Of a DNA stretch of 9,958 bases, positions 1-6,815 are shown piece by piece. Origin of the DNA: Methanospirillum hungatei (lineage in GTDB: Archaea; Halobacteriota; Methanomicrobia; Methanomicrobiales; Methanospirillaceae); contig QKDV01000120.1 of the NCBI GenBank assembly GCA_003251955.1, forward strand, positions 1 to 9,958, given 5' to 3'. The first letter of the stretch is position 1. The number at the start of each line of letters is the position of its first letter. The notes beneath the pieces are model-generated. The model was not told where the DNA came from. It worked only from the letters and a program-made list of their open reading frames with translations, and ran no database searches. The translations under genes and the position numbers were made by a program.

Positions 1-222
1 TGTAACACCCGTTGGGGCAAGTATTGAGAGGGCCCGGTTCAGATCTTTCAGAACGCCCGGTTCGTACTCAATGGTGGTAAGTGCAGCAGTTGATCCGGTG
101 ACAAATAGGGAACATATTCCTTTCTGTACTCCTGATTCCGTTACAACTTCGCTGACCCTGTCTGTGAGATCTAGGATATCGCCTTCTGCTTTGGTTTTGA
201 TGGCGAGTGTCTTTTGAAGCAT
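1..222 (-). CDS. YjbQ/UPF0047 family protein (possible secondary thiamine-phosphate synthase), partial
   Basis: This is the first 74 codons of a minus-strand gene that runs off the left edge of the window. It was found by translating the reverse strand and is easy to miss because no stop codon is in the window. The protein begins MLQKTLAIKTKAEG and contains FVTGSTAALTTIEYEPG at about residues 41-57, the signature of the UPF0047/YjbQ family, whose members are about 130-140 residues long. E. coli YjbQ is known to have weak thiamine-phosphate synthase activity, although the main role of the family is unsettled. An in-frame stop (positions 238-240) lies just upstream, so the ATG at 220-222 is the only ATG start. 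No good Shine-Dalgarno site precedes it. It lies 78 bases downstream of the thiC-like gene on the same strand, so co-transcription is likely, and the pairing fits a thiamine role. Family assignment is firm; function is inferred. Confidence 0.88.
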   Translation of the reverse strand, partial: MLQKTLAIKTKAEGDILDLTDRVSEVVTESGVQKGICSLFVTGSTAALTTIEYEPGVLKDLNRALSILAPTGVT

Positions 223-300
223 ACCGGATCTCTGGTTTCACAGGAAAAAAGATGAGTGGATCCTTTGCCGGATCTGGTGGTTTCTGAAGTAATGTCGTGA

Positions 301-1581
301 TCAGTTCAGTTTTTTGATCACTTTGTTTGCGATCTTTAATGCGCAGTAATCCCCACACATCGTGCAGGCTTCCCGGTCTGCAGGCATCCTCTCTGATCTG
401 ATCTTTCTTGCCCTTTCCTGATTGATTGCAAGGTTATACTGTGCATCCCAGTCAAGGTCGCGTCGGGCATGCCCCATGGCAAGGTCCTGATCGCGTTTCT
501 TCAGTTTTATCATATCACCGACATGGGCTGCAATTCTGCTGCTCATAACACCTTCATACACATCCTCCACGTTCGGAAGGGCAAGATGTTCTGCGGGGGT
601 GACATAGCAGATGAAGTCCGCACCATATGAGGATGACATGGCAGCACCAATGGCTGCGACCCGATCATCGTATCCGGGTGCAATATCAGTCACGATCGGG
701 CCGAGCATGTAGAATGGTTTGTTCCCTGACATCCTCTTCATCAGTTTCACATTCGTCTCGATCTCGTCGGCTGGAACATGCCCTGGTCCTTCTACGATAA
801 CCTGGATCCCCTGCTCATGTGCCTTGTCACCAAGTTCGGCGTTGATGATCAGTTCCTGGATCTGTGCACGGTCAGTTGCATCATGGATAGCTCCTGCACG
901 CATTCCATTACCTGTTGAGAGTGTGACCTCATGCTCTTTGAGAATCTCACAGAGGTAGTCGAACTCTGCGTAGAGGGGGTTCTCTTTATCGTTGTGGAGC
1001 ATCCATGCGGTGAGGAATGCCCCTCCCCGTGAGCAGAGACCTCCGTGACGACCCTGTCTCTGAAGGCGCTCAAGAGTGATCCGGTTGATACCGGTATGAA
1101 TGGCCATGAAATTGGTTCCAAGCTTTGCCTGTTCTTCGGTGATCCTGAAGAGATCATCTTCACGCATGTGGATGACTGCTCCCTCCTTGCGTGCTGCTTC
1201 GATGAACGCCTGGTAAAGCGGCACAGATCCCACAGAGAGACTGGTTACCTCGATTACCCGTCTGCGGATCTCTGAAAAATCTCCCCCTGTCGAAAGTTCC
1301 ATCAGGGTATCAGCACCTGCCTTCTCACCGGCTTTCGCCTTCTCGACCTCCATCTCAATATTAACAATATCTGATGAAGTACCGATCGAACAGTTAACTT
1401 TGGTGCGTAATCCCTCTCCGATACCACAGGCTTTCACTTTCCTGTATGGTGATACCGGGATGACAATATGTCCTGCAGCGATTCCACGGCGGATATAATC
1501 TTCAGTAACGCCCTCCTGAGCCGCTACGATCTTCATCTCTTCGGTGATGATGCCTCGCCTGGCATCCTCAACTATTGACAT
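301..1581 (-). CDS. thiC: Phosphomethylpyrimidine synthase ThiC (short archaeal form) or ThiC paralogue
   Basis: ThiC is a radical SAM enzyme that rearranges 5-aminoimidazole ribotide (AIR) into HMP phosphate, the pyrimidine part of thiamine. The 426 residues match the short form, which lacks the extra N-terminal region of the roughly 630-residue E. coli protein. Visible motifs are EGPGHVP (264-270) and VTPAEH (327-332); their histidines H268 and H332 are 64 apart, as are the metal ligands of bacterial ThiC. CTMCGDYC at 406-413 supplies the three cluster cysteines, C406, C409 and C413. Two details differ from bacterial ThiC: the cysteines read CX2CX3C rather than CX2CX4C, and the usual PGYDH reads PGYDD (302-306). 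A paralogue such as the 5-hydroxybenzimidazole synthase BzaF, which uses the same substrate, is therefore possible. The ATG at 1581 gives the N-terminus I would expect for archaeal ThiC. GAGGT abuts it directly, too close to act as a normal ribosome site. A yjbQ-type gene follows. Confidence 0.9.
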   Translation of the reverse strand: MSIVEDARRGIITEEMKIVAAQEGVTEDYIRRGIAAGHIVIPVSPYRKVKACGIGEGLRTKVNCSIGTSSDIVNIEMEVEKAKAGEKAGADTLMELSTGGDFSEIRRRVIEVTSLSVGSVPLYQAFIEAARKEGAVIHMREDDLFRITEEQAKLGTNFMAIHTGINRITLERLQRQGRHGGLCSRGGAFLTAWMLHNDKENPLYAEFDYLCEILKEHEVTLSTGNGMRAGAIHDATDRAQIQELIINAELGDKAHEQGIQVIVEGPGHVPADEIETNVKLMKRMSGNKPFYMLGPIVTDIAPGYDDRVAAIGAAMSSSYGADFICYVTPAEHLALPNVEDVYEGVMSSRIAAHVGDMIKLKKRDQDLAMGHARRDLDWDAQYNLAINQERARKIRSERMPADREACTMCGDYCALKIANKVIKKLN

Positions 1582-1603
1582 ACCTCATATGTACTGTAAT
1601 AAG

Positions 1604-1613
1604 ATACATAAAG
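1604..1613 (-). promoter_or_regulatory. Candidate TATA box of the thiC-like gene
   Basis: On the minus strand this reads CTTTATGTAT, close to an archaeal TATA box. Its centre is about 27 bases upstream of the ATG at 1581, so transcription would start at or next to the start codon. That would make the mRNA leaderless or nearly so and would explain why no properly spaced ribosome site is present. No TPP riboswitch could fit in such a leader. Confidence 0.4.
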
Positions 1614-1718
1614 GCTCGGTTTTTCAAAAGGGGACTCCATTTTGGTTTCCTGTAACGCAAGTAAAATTGTTTTGCTCTTTTGCCTACTCCTAACTCCCGA
1701 ACTTGTCACTAGGCACCA

Positions 1719-2510
1719 ATGAAAACAGTGATGAAAAGCAGGAGCCAACCTTATGGCGCAGTGACAGATCCAGTTCGTGTGAACTTTGCAGGTTTTGTCC
1801 CTCTCAGTACCGTTGACTGGCGGGGAAGATCAGTCTGTGTCATCTTCTTCAGAGGATGTCCTGTCCGATGCTGGTACTGCCAGAACCCTGGTATCCAGAG
1901 TGGGACAGATATAAAAGACTGCAAAGAGGTTCTTTCCATGGTCCGGTCGGCAGGACTTCTCATCAGCGGAGTGGTCTTCTCCGGTGGTGAGGCTACAATG
2001 CAGCCAGAAGCTCTCCGGTTTCTTGCTGAACAGGTGAAGCAGATGGGTTTTGCCGTTGGCCTGCATACAAACGGCGTGTTTCCTGATGTTCTGGACGATC
2101 TGATCTCCAGAAGGCTGATTGATCTCATAGCCCTCGATATAAAGCCAGACTGGAATCTCAATACGGTAAAGGGGAAAGAACGTGCACTCGGCTCTGAAGT
2201 AAAGCGCTCACTTTCACTCTGTACGTCCGGGTATCATGAGGGAAATTTGCCATTCTTTGAGGTGGTACTGACTCTCTTTCCCGGGAGTAGTAATGAGCAG
2301 ATAACTGAAGTTGTGCCTGATGTTGCTGTTGATGTTGATCTTGTACTTCAGCAGGGGGAATATACAGGGATACGATCCCTCCTGCTTGCAGATCTGACCG
2401 CAATTGCTGATGAACTTGATCGCCCGGTACGAATACGGACCCGGGAGCAAGGGGAGATATGGTATGAAGGTAATAGGAATTGTTGGAATGCCGGGATCAG
2501 GAAAGGGTGA
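1719..2510 (+). CDS. Radical SAM protein, NrdG2-like (anaerobic ribonucleotide reductase activase family)
   Basis: This 263-residue protein has the radical SAM cluster motif CPVRCWYC (C47, C51, C54), followed by FSGGEAT (87-93, with GGE for SAM binding), LHTNG (115-119) and ALDIKPD (138-144). This order is typical of small activase-type radical SAM proteins annotated NrdG2, which make a glycyl radical on partner enzymes. The real partner is not known, and no nrdD or other glycyl radical enzyme lies in the window. After residue 200 comes an archaeal-looking tail with RPVRIRTREQGEIWYEG (236-252). The start is uncertain: the ATG at 1719 lacks a clear Shine-Dalgarno site, another in-frame ATG is at 1731, and the recognisable family core begins only near VNFAGFVPLS (21-30). 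The 3' end overlaps the next gene by 47 bases. It is the first gene of a four-gene operon ending with RNase Z. Family is firm; substrate is unknown. Confidence 0.85.
   Translation: MKTVMKSRSQPYGAVTDPVRVNFAGFVPLSTVDWRGRSVCVIFFRGCPVRCWYCQNPGIQSGTDIKDCKEVLSMVRSAGLLISGVVFSGGEATMQPEALRFLAEQVKQMGFAVGLHTNGVFPDVLDDLISRRLIDLIALDIKPDWNLNTVKGKERALGSEVKRSLSLCTSGYHEGNLPFFEVVLTLFPGSSNEQITEVVPDVAVDVDLVLQQGEYTGIRSLLLADLTAIADELDRPVRIRTREQGEIWYEGNRNCWNAGIRKG
2451..2456 (+). promoter_or_regulatory. Shine-Dalgarno site that fixes the UPF0200 gene start
   Basis: GGGGAG sits seven bases before the ATG at 2464, inside the end of the radical SAM gene. It selects this ATG over the in-frame ATG at 2404, which would add 20 residues unrelated to the nucleotide-binding fold. 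Confidence 0.7.
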
Positions 2511-3012
2511 GTTCTCTGCTGTAGCAGATGAACTTGGTATCCCGGTGGTGGTTATGGGTGATGTTATCAGGGAAGAAGTCAAAAAAGAAGGTCTTCCCCC
2601 GGTTGATGCCAGCATGGGTGTAATAGCAAGGCGGCTTCGTGAACAATATGGTATGGCTGCGATCGCCCATGTCTGCATCCCGGTTATCGAATCACAGAAC
2701 TCGTCAGTAGTTCTGATCGATGGAATACGGGGAGATGCCGAGGTGAGGGAGTTTGCCGATCACTTCCCTGACTTCATTCTTATCGCGATTGACTCTCCAC
2801 TTGATACAAGGTTTGACCGGCTTAAAGTTCGTGGGAGATCTGATGATCTGAAAGATATCACTGAACTTTCTGCCAGGGATGAACGGGAGTCATCATTCGG
2901 TCTTCAAAAAGCCATAAACCTCGCAACAATGAGGGTTCAGAATACCGGTACCCTTGATGAATATCGGCAGAATGTACGTTCAACCCTTGACCAGATAGCA
3001 GGAGCATCATGA
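2464..3012 (+). CDS. UPF0200 family P-loop NTPase (adenylate kinase/dephospho-CoA kinase-like)
   Basis: The 182-residue protein starts directly with the beta strand and P-loop MKVIGIVGMPGSGKG; the Walker A lysine is K14. Further kinase-like landmarks are VLIDGIR (83-89, Walker B-like D86), ILIAID (105-110), a lid-like KVRGRSDD segment (121-128) and NTGTLDEY (160-167), which resembles the end of dephospho-CoA and adenylate kinases. These features fit UPF0200, an archaeal family of about 180 residues, often labelled dephospho-CoA kinase-like, whose substrate I do not consider established. The chosen start has a good Shine-Dalgarno site and keeps the P-loop at the N-terminus. The gene overlaps the radical SAM gene by 47 bases and shares an ATGA stop/start overlap with the next gene, so translational coupling is likely. 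Whether it phosphorylates a small molecule or acts in RNA metabolism beside RNase Z cannot be told from the sequence. Confidence 0.88.
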   Translation: MKVIGIVGMPGSGKGEFSAVADELGIPVVVMGDVIREEVKKEGLPPVDASMGVIARRLREQYGMAAIAHVCIPVIESQNSSVVLIDGIRGDAEVREFADHFPDFILIAIDSPLDTRFDRLKVRGRSDDLKDITELSARDERESSFGLQKAINLATMRVQNTGTLDEYRQNVRSTLDQIAGAS

Positions 3013-3782
3013 GTATTTCCCCCTATTTTGGATCATCAGCAAAAGTATGGGATGATATAGACTGGATATTTGGTATTGAAGAGGTTGGGTTTTCCGGATG
3101 GGAAGTCTGTGCAGATGGGAATTATCATTTCAGCAGACCTGAATCATATAACTCTGTCATCGAGACACTGGCAAGCACCTCACTTAAGGTAACCGTGCAT
3201 GCTCCCTATGGTGATCTCAATCCGGCTGCCATCAATGAACCAATCTGGAAAGAGACAGTACATCAGATCTCTGAGTGTATCCGGAAAGCAGCACCTATTT
3301 CCGACAGGGTTACTATTCACCCGGGGTATCTCTCCTGTACTGGCAAACTCGTGCCTGAGAAGATCTGGCAACTTCAGAAGGATGCCCTCCGGGAATTCGG
3401 GAAGGTTGCGTTGGAATATGGGGTGGTTGCCTGTATAGAAAATATGCCCAACATTCCTGATTTTCTCTGTCAGTATCCTGAAGAGATTCTCGGACTCATC
3501 GAGGATATTGAGGGAATTGGGATGACCATCGATTTCGGCCATGCGAACACTCTGGGAAAGGTTGATGCGTTCAAAAAATATCTGGACCATGCTTCCCATA
3601 TTCACATCCATGATAACCATGGTAAATCTGATGAACATCTTCCTCTAGGTAGTGGGACTATAAACTGGAAGCGTCTCTCAAAGGATATCCTAGAAAAATA
3701 TTCTGGTGTAGTGGTTGTGGAAGGTCGATCTATTGAAGAGGCAAAGCAGTCATTTGATGTAATCAGGGGGTGGGGATCATAG
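3009..3782 (+). CDS. Sugar phosphate isomerase/epimerase-like TIM-barrel protein (AP endonuclease 2 superfamily)
   Basis: This 257-residue protein has the metal-site pattern of the xylose isomerase-like TIM-barrel superfamily, which contains sugar isomerases, epimerases and endonuclease IV. Residues that could bind two or three divalent metals lie at barrel strand ends: H64 (VTVHAPYGDLN), H104 (TIHPGYLS), E144 (CIENMP), D175 and H178 (TIDFGHAN), H199 and H201 (HIHIHDNHG), D208 and H210 (SDEHLPLGSG), and E238 (VVVEGRS). The segment DEHLPLGSGTINW (208-220) is very typical of the superfamily. The start ATG overlaps the previous stop codon (ATGA) and has GGAG four bases upstream. The end overlaps the putative GTG start of RNase Z by 13 bases. 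Fold and metal dependence are well supported, but the substrate is not. DNA repair (endonuclease IV-like) and sugar isomerisation are both open; the close link to RNase Z does not settle it. Confidence 0.85.
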   Translation: MSISPYFGSSAKVWDDIDWIFGIEEVGFSGWEVCADGNYHFSRPESYNSVIETLASTSLKVTVHAPYGDLNPAAINEPIWKETVHQISECIRKAAPISDRVTIHPGYLSCTGKLVPEKIWQLQKDALREFGKVALEYGVVACIENMPNIPDFLCQYPEEILGLIEDIEGIGMTIDFGHANTLGKVDAFKKYLDHASHIHIHDNHGKSDEHLPLGSGTINWKRLSKDILEKYSGVVVVEGRSIEEAKQSFDVIRGWGS

Positions 3783-4744
3783 CCGGTGAAACACTACAGA
3801 TCTTCTTTTTGGGGACATCAGGAGCCCTCCCGACGATCTCAAGGAATCTTCCCTGTATCCTGATGAAATGGGGATCTCATGATCTTCTATTTGATTGTGG
3901 GGAAGGGGCCCAGCGGCAGATGATGAAAGCAAGGACTGGTTTTTCATTTGAATCAGTTTTCATCACCCACTGGCATGCAGATCATTTTCTCGGGCTTATC
4001 GGACTTATTCAGACGATGTCGTTTTCAGGGAGAGAAGAGCCTCTCGTAATTTACGGGCCCGATACAGTCCATGAGATGGTCACTGATATCAAACAGATAT
4101 GCCGGAGCAGGATAAAGTTCCCGGTCGAGTCACAACGGATAAGACCTGGGGACACGGTGCCATTTGAGGGGTATTCTATTCATGCTGTTGCAACTGATCA
4201 TGGAATTCCTGGACTTTCATACATCTTCGAAGAAAATAAACGTCCGGGAAGGTTCAACCGCGAGCTTGCAATCAGCCTGGGTGTTAGACCTGGACCACTC
4301 TTTGGCAGACTTCAACGCGGAGAGAGTGTCCGGATCGTGGTTGATGGAGAGGAGCGGCTTATTACGCCGGGAATGATAATGGGTGAGCCTCGTCTGGGAA
4401 GAAAGATCATCTATACGGGTGACACGAGGCCAAACCTTTCTGAACTGGCACCTCTGGGTGAGGATGCAGATCTTCTGATTCATGATGCCACCTTTGATGA
4501 TACTGAACTGGATCGGGCACGTGAGTTTATGCACTCAACAGCCGGTGAGGCAGGCCGGGTTGGAACAGCACTTCGAGCGGAACGCCTGGCCCTTTTCCAT
4601 ATAAGTACCAGGTATACATCTGCGGAAGAACACCTGTTGGATGCAAGAAAAAATTATTCCGGTGAAATCCTTGCCCCTGATGATCTGGTAATGCTTGACA
4701 TCCCTTTCTCAGACCGGCAGATCCCATCTTCGGAAGATGCCTGA
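3770..4744 (+). CDS. rnz: Ribonuclease Z (tRNA 3'-processing endonuclease)
   Basis: RNase Z cuts the 3' trailer from tRNA precursors so that CCA can be added. The 324 residues, numbered from a GTG at 3770, show the full metallo-beta-lactamase set: LGTSGALPT (14-22), FDCGEGAQRQMM (41-52), the zinc motif HWHADH (67-72), TDHG (142-145), YTGDTRP (215-221), HDATF (238-242), HST (255-257) and FHISTRY (276-282). All expected metal ligands are present and the length is normal for the short, dimeric form. The segment at about 160-205 lies where the tRNA-binding exosite arm is expected. The start is doubtful: the only upstream standard start is the GTG at 3770, which has no spaced Shine-Dalgarno site, while the position where I recall homologues starting (M-A-G-E-T-L) carries ATA at 3779-3781. 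It is the last gene of the four-gene operon and is followed by a terminator. Confidence 0.93.
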   Translation: MGIIAGETLQIFFLGTSGALPTISRNLPCILMKWGSHDLLFDCGEGAQRQMMKARTGFSFESVFITHWHADHFLGLIGLIQTMSFSGREEPLVIYGPDTVHEMVTDIKQICRSRIKFPVESQRIRPGDTVPFEGYSIHAVATDHGIPGLSYIFEENKRPGRFNRELAISLGVRPGPLFGRLQRGESVRIVVDGEERLITPGMIMGEPRLGRKIIYTGDTRPNLSELAPLGEDADLLIHDATFDDTELDRAREFMHSTAGEAGRVGTALRAERLALFHISTRYTSAEEHLLDARKNYSGEILAPDDLVMLDIPFSDRQIPSSEDA

Positions 4745-4747
4745 TAT

Positions 4748-4784
4748 GGTTTTGAGATAAAAACCAGGAATATCTCCTTTTTTT
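4748..4784 (+). terminator. Hairpin plus T-run terminator after rnz
   Basis: GAGATA (4754-4759) pairs with TATCTC (4771-4776) over an 11-base loop, and a run of seven T follows at 4778-4784. This starts ten bases after the rnz stop codon. An overlapping hairpin, GGTTTT (4748-4753) with AAAACC (4760-4765), uses the first arm of the other as its loop, so the two cannot form together. The T-run alone could end transcription in archaea. Confidence 0.6.
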
Positions 4785-4876
4785 AACCGCCTATTCTCCT
4801 GCTGTATGGTTGAATTTATTTCCCTCCAGTTACCACTATACTACCATCGGTTGTTTGCTTTGCCCTGCACTCCTCC

Positions 4877-4884
4877 CTATATTG
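4877..4884 (+). promoter_or_regulatory. Candidate TATA box of the DHH phosphoesterase gene
   Basis: CTATATTG lies about 65 bases before the ATG at 4946. A start site some 26 bases downstream would give a leader of roughly 40 bases. It follows the rnz terminator, so the DHH gene probably forms its own transcription unit. Confidence 0.4.
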
Positions 4885-4931
4885 AGGTTTTATTCAGCTT
4901 CTTGTCTGATTGCAGTGGCCGGCCGAATATC

Positions 4932-4938
4932 GGTGGAT
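4932..4938 (+). promoter_or_regulatory. Shine-Dalgarno site choosing the ATG at 4946
   Basis: GGTGGAT is seven bases upstream of the ATG at 4946. It favours this start over the in-frame TTG at 4910, which would add 12 residues with no sign of belonging to the S1 fold. Confidence 0.55.
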
Positions 4939-4945
4939 AGTTTGT

Positions 4946-6787
4946 ATGCCAAAAGGAACAGAGACAGTTGTATACAGCCTGGGTGATGGATGCAGCCTTG
5001 CTGACGTTGTTGTTGGTAAGACGTACTCCGGTACTGTCCAGGGGTTTGCTGCATTCGGTACATTTGTGTACCTCAACAGTTCAACCAAAGGGCTTGTTCA
5101 TAAAAGCAATATGCTTACCAGTCACCAGGAAGGGGATACTATCCTGGTGCGGGTTGGAAATATTAGGGATAATGGAAATATCGACCTTGAAGAGGTCATC
5201 ATTACATCGTACCAGGTTCAGCCGGTGATCTGTAAGAAACGTGCGATTCAGCTCGGGGAATTGAAGGGCAAAGTCGGACGGAGAGTGATGGTTGAGTGCG
5301 TGGTTGCCCAGGTAAAACAGACCTCAGGACCTACTATCTTCACACTGGTTGATGCAAGTGGATCTGAGAATGCAGCAGGATTTGTCGAGGCAGGGAAAAG
5401 GGCATTTCCTGATGCAAACCAGGGTGATGTTGTCCGCGCTACCGGAGAGGTGATGCAGCGGGGAGGTCAGATCCAGATCGAACTGGAGAACCTTTCTGTG
5501 CTCCGTGGAAGTGAAGCAGATGAGGTTCTTTCGGGCATTGAACAGGCTATCGATGCCAGGGCAGAGCCACCAGAAATTCCGCTTCTTGTTGAAAGTGAAG
5601 TTCTTGAAAAACTCAGGCCTGCAATGCGAAAGATCGCGAAGATCATCAGGCGTGCTGTCTTCACCGCACAGCCGATCCTTCTTCGTCATCATGCAGATGC
5701 TGATGGTATCTGTTCTGCAGTCTCCATTGAGCAGGCAGTCATATCTTTGATAAATGAGTCAGGCGGAGATTACGATGCCGATTATTATCTCTTTAAGCGT
5801 GCACCTTCAAAGGCTCCCTTTTATGAGATAGAGGACATTGTCAGGGATCTCGATTATGCTACCCGGGATAATGTCAGATTCGGACAGAAGATGCCGCTGG
5901 TACTTCTGACCGACAATGGATCTACCGAAGAGGATCTCCCTGCCATGAAGATGGCAAAGGTCTATGGGATCCCGATGATCGTTTTTGATCATCATCACCC
6001 TGATGAGATCGTGGATCAGTACCTCGAAGCGCATGTTAATCCATATCATGTCGGTGGAGACTATGGAATCACTGCCGGTATGCTAGGTACTGAGATTGCA
6101 CGTCTGATCAGTCCTTCTGTAGATAGACAAATCCGTCATATTGCCGCCGTAGCCGGAGTTGCAGACCGAAGTGAGGCTCCCGAGCGTAGCAGGTATCTTG
6201 AACTCTCTGCTGATAAATTTTCAGAAGATGAGTGCAAACGGATAGCTCTGGCACTTGACTATATCCAGTTTTATCTAAGGTTTAACGATGGAAAGGAACT
6301 GATAAAAGATATTCTGGACCTGAATGCCAATCACGAACGTCATCTTCAGATGGTCAAACTGCTGGAAGATGAAGCAAATGCAGCCATCACTGAACAGGTG
6401 AAAACCTGCATGCCGCACGTTGGACATACGGTGCTTGGGAATGGTGCTCATCTCTTTACTATTGATGTTGAGATTCATGCCCACAAGTTTACATTCCCAC
6501 CACCAGGCAAAACCTGTGGTGAGGTTCATGATCGGCTATGTCAACAGTATGCTGGAGAACCGGTTGTTACTCTAGGATTTGGGCCTGATTTTGTTGTACT
6601 CAGATCTCGTGGTGTGCTTATGAACATCCCAAGGATGGTAAGAGAACTTCGTGAGGATTTACCGGGAGCCGGAGTCAATGGTGGAGGGCATCTTGTTGTG
6701 GGCAGTATAAAATTCGTCGAAGGAATGCGCCCGGAAGTCACTGAAAAACTATCAGAAAAGATTGCTCAGTTTTCAACCGTTGAATAA
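4946..6787 (+). CDS. S1/OB-fold DHH-family phosphoesterase (archaeal RecJ-like nuclease)
   Basis: The 613-residue protein has four parts. Residues about 22-88 form an S1 RNA-binding domain (GKTYSGTVQGFAAFGTFV at 24-41). Residues about 107-186 form a second OB-fold of the kind that binds nucleic acid. The DHH domain follows with HHADADG (248-254), LTDNGS (321-326), FDHHHPDE (347-354) and GVADRSE (404-410), so the metal-binding aspartates and histidines are intact. A C-terminal DHHA1-like region ends with GGGHLVVGS (579-587). This resembles the archaeal RecJ-like group COG1107, thought to degrade single-stranded DNA or RNA. Many members of that group, as I remember them, carry an N-terminal DnaJ-type zinc finger; none is seen here. 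The charged stretch at about 190-235 may be a linker. Exonuclease activity is inferred; a role on RNA is as likely as one on DNA, given the S1 domain. The ATG at 4946 is favoured by its ribosome site. Confidence 0.88.
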   Translation: MPKGTETVVYSLGDGCSLADVVVGKTYSGTVQGFAAFGTFVYLNSSTKGLVHKSNMLTSHQEGDTILVRVGNIRDNGNIDLEEVIITSYQVQPVICKKRAIQLGELKGKVGRRVMVECVVAQVKQTSGPTIFTLVDASGSENAAGFVEAGKRAFPDANQGDVVRATGEVMQRGGQIQIELENLSVLRGSEADEVLSGIEQAIDARAEPPEIPLLVESEVLEKLRPAMRKIAKIIRRAVFTAQPILLRHHADADGICSAVSIEQAVISLINESGGDYDADYYLFKRAPSKAPFYEIEDIVRDLDYATRDNVRFGQKMPLVLLTDNGSTEEDLPAMKMAKVYGIPMIVFDHHHPDEIVDQYLEAHVNPYHVGGDYGITAGMLGTEIARLISPSVDRQIRHIAAVAGVADRSEAPERSRYLELSADKFSEDECKRIALALDYIQFYLRFNDGKELIKDILDLNANHERHLQMVKLLEDEANAAITEQVKTCMPHVGHTVLGNGAHLFTIDVEIHAHKFTFPPPGKTCGEVHDRLCQQYAGEPVVTLGFGPDFVVLRSRGVLMNIPRMVRELREDLPGAGVNGGGHLVVGSIKFVEGMRPEVTEKLSEKIAQFSTVE

Positions 6788-6793
6788 CCCTTC

Positions 6794-6800
6794 TTTTTTT
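6794..6800 (+). terminator. T-run after the DHH gene
   Basis: A run of seven T begins seven bases after the stop codon, with no strong hairpin before it. Oligo-T alone is enough for termination in many archaea, and the next gene has its own promoter. Confidence 0.4.
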
Positions 6801-6815
6801 GTACCATATTCTTAC

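Noticed and set aside
224..275. Direct repeat CCGGATCT at 224-231 and 268-275
   Set aside because: Eight bases repeated once in a gap between two same-strand genes is compatible with chance; no further copies or symmetry were seen.
68..358. Minus-strand open frame of 96 codons across the end of the thiC-like gene
   Set aside because: It overlaps the thiC-like 3' end and the yjbQ start in another frame, and its translation is rich in charged, low-complexity residues with no family look.
849..1163. Second long minus-strand frame inside the thiC-like gene
   Set aside because: It is a frame shadow of a well-matched ThiC coding region.
1582..1718. TPP riboswitch in front of the thiC-like gene
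   Set aside because: No CTGAGA-type core or stems are visible and the candidate TATA box leaves almost no leader.
2404..2463. Upstream ATG start for the UPF0200 protein
   Set aside because: It would add 20 residues before a P-loop that should be N-terminal; the ATG at 2464 has a good ribosome site.
4910..4945. TTG start for the DHH phosphoesterase
   Set aside because: It has no ribosome site, while the ATG at 4946 has GGTGGAT seven bases upstream.
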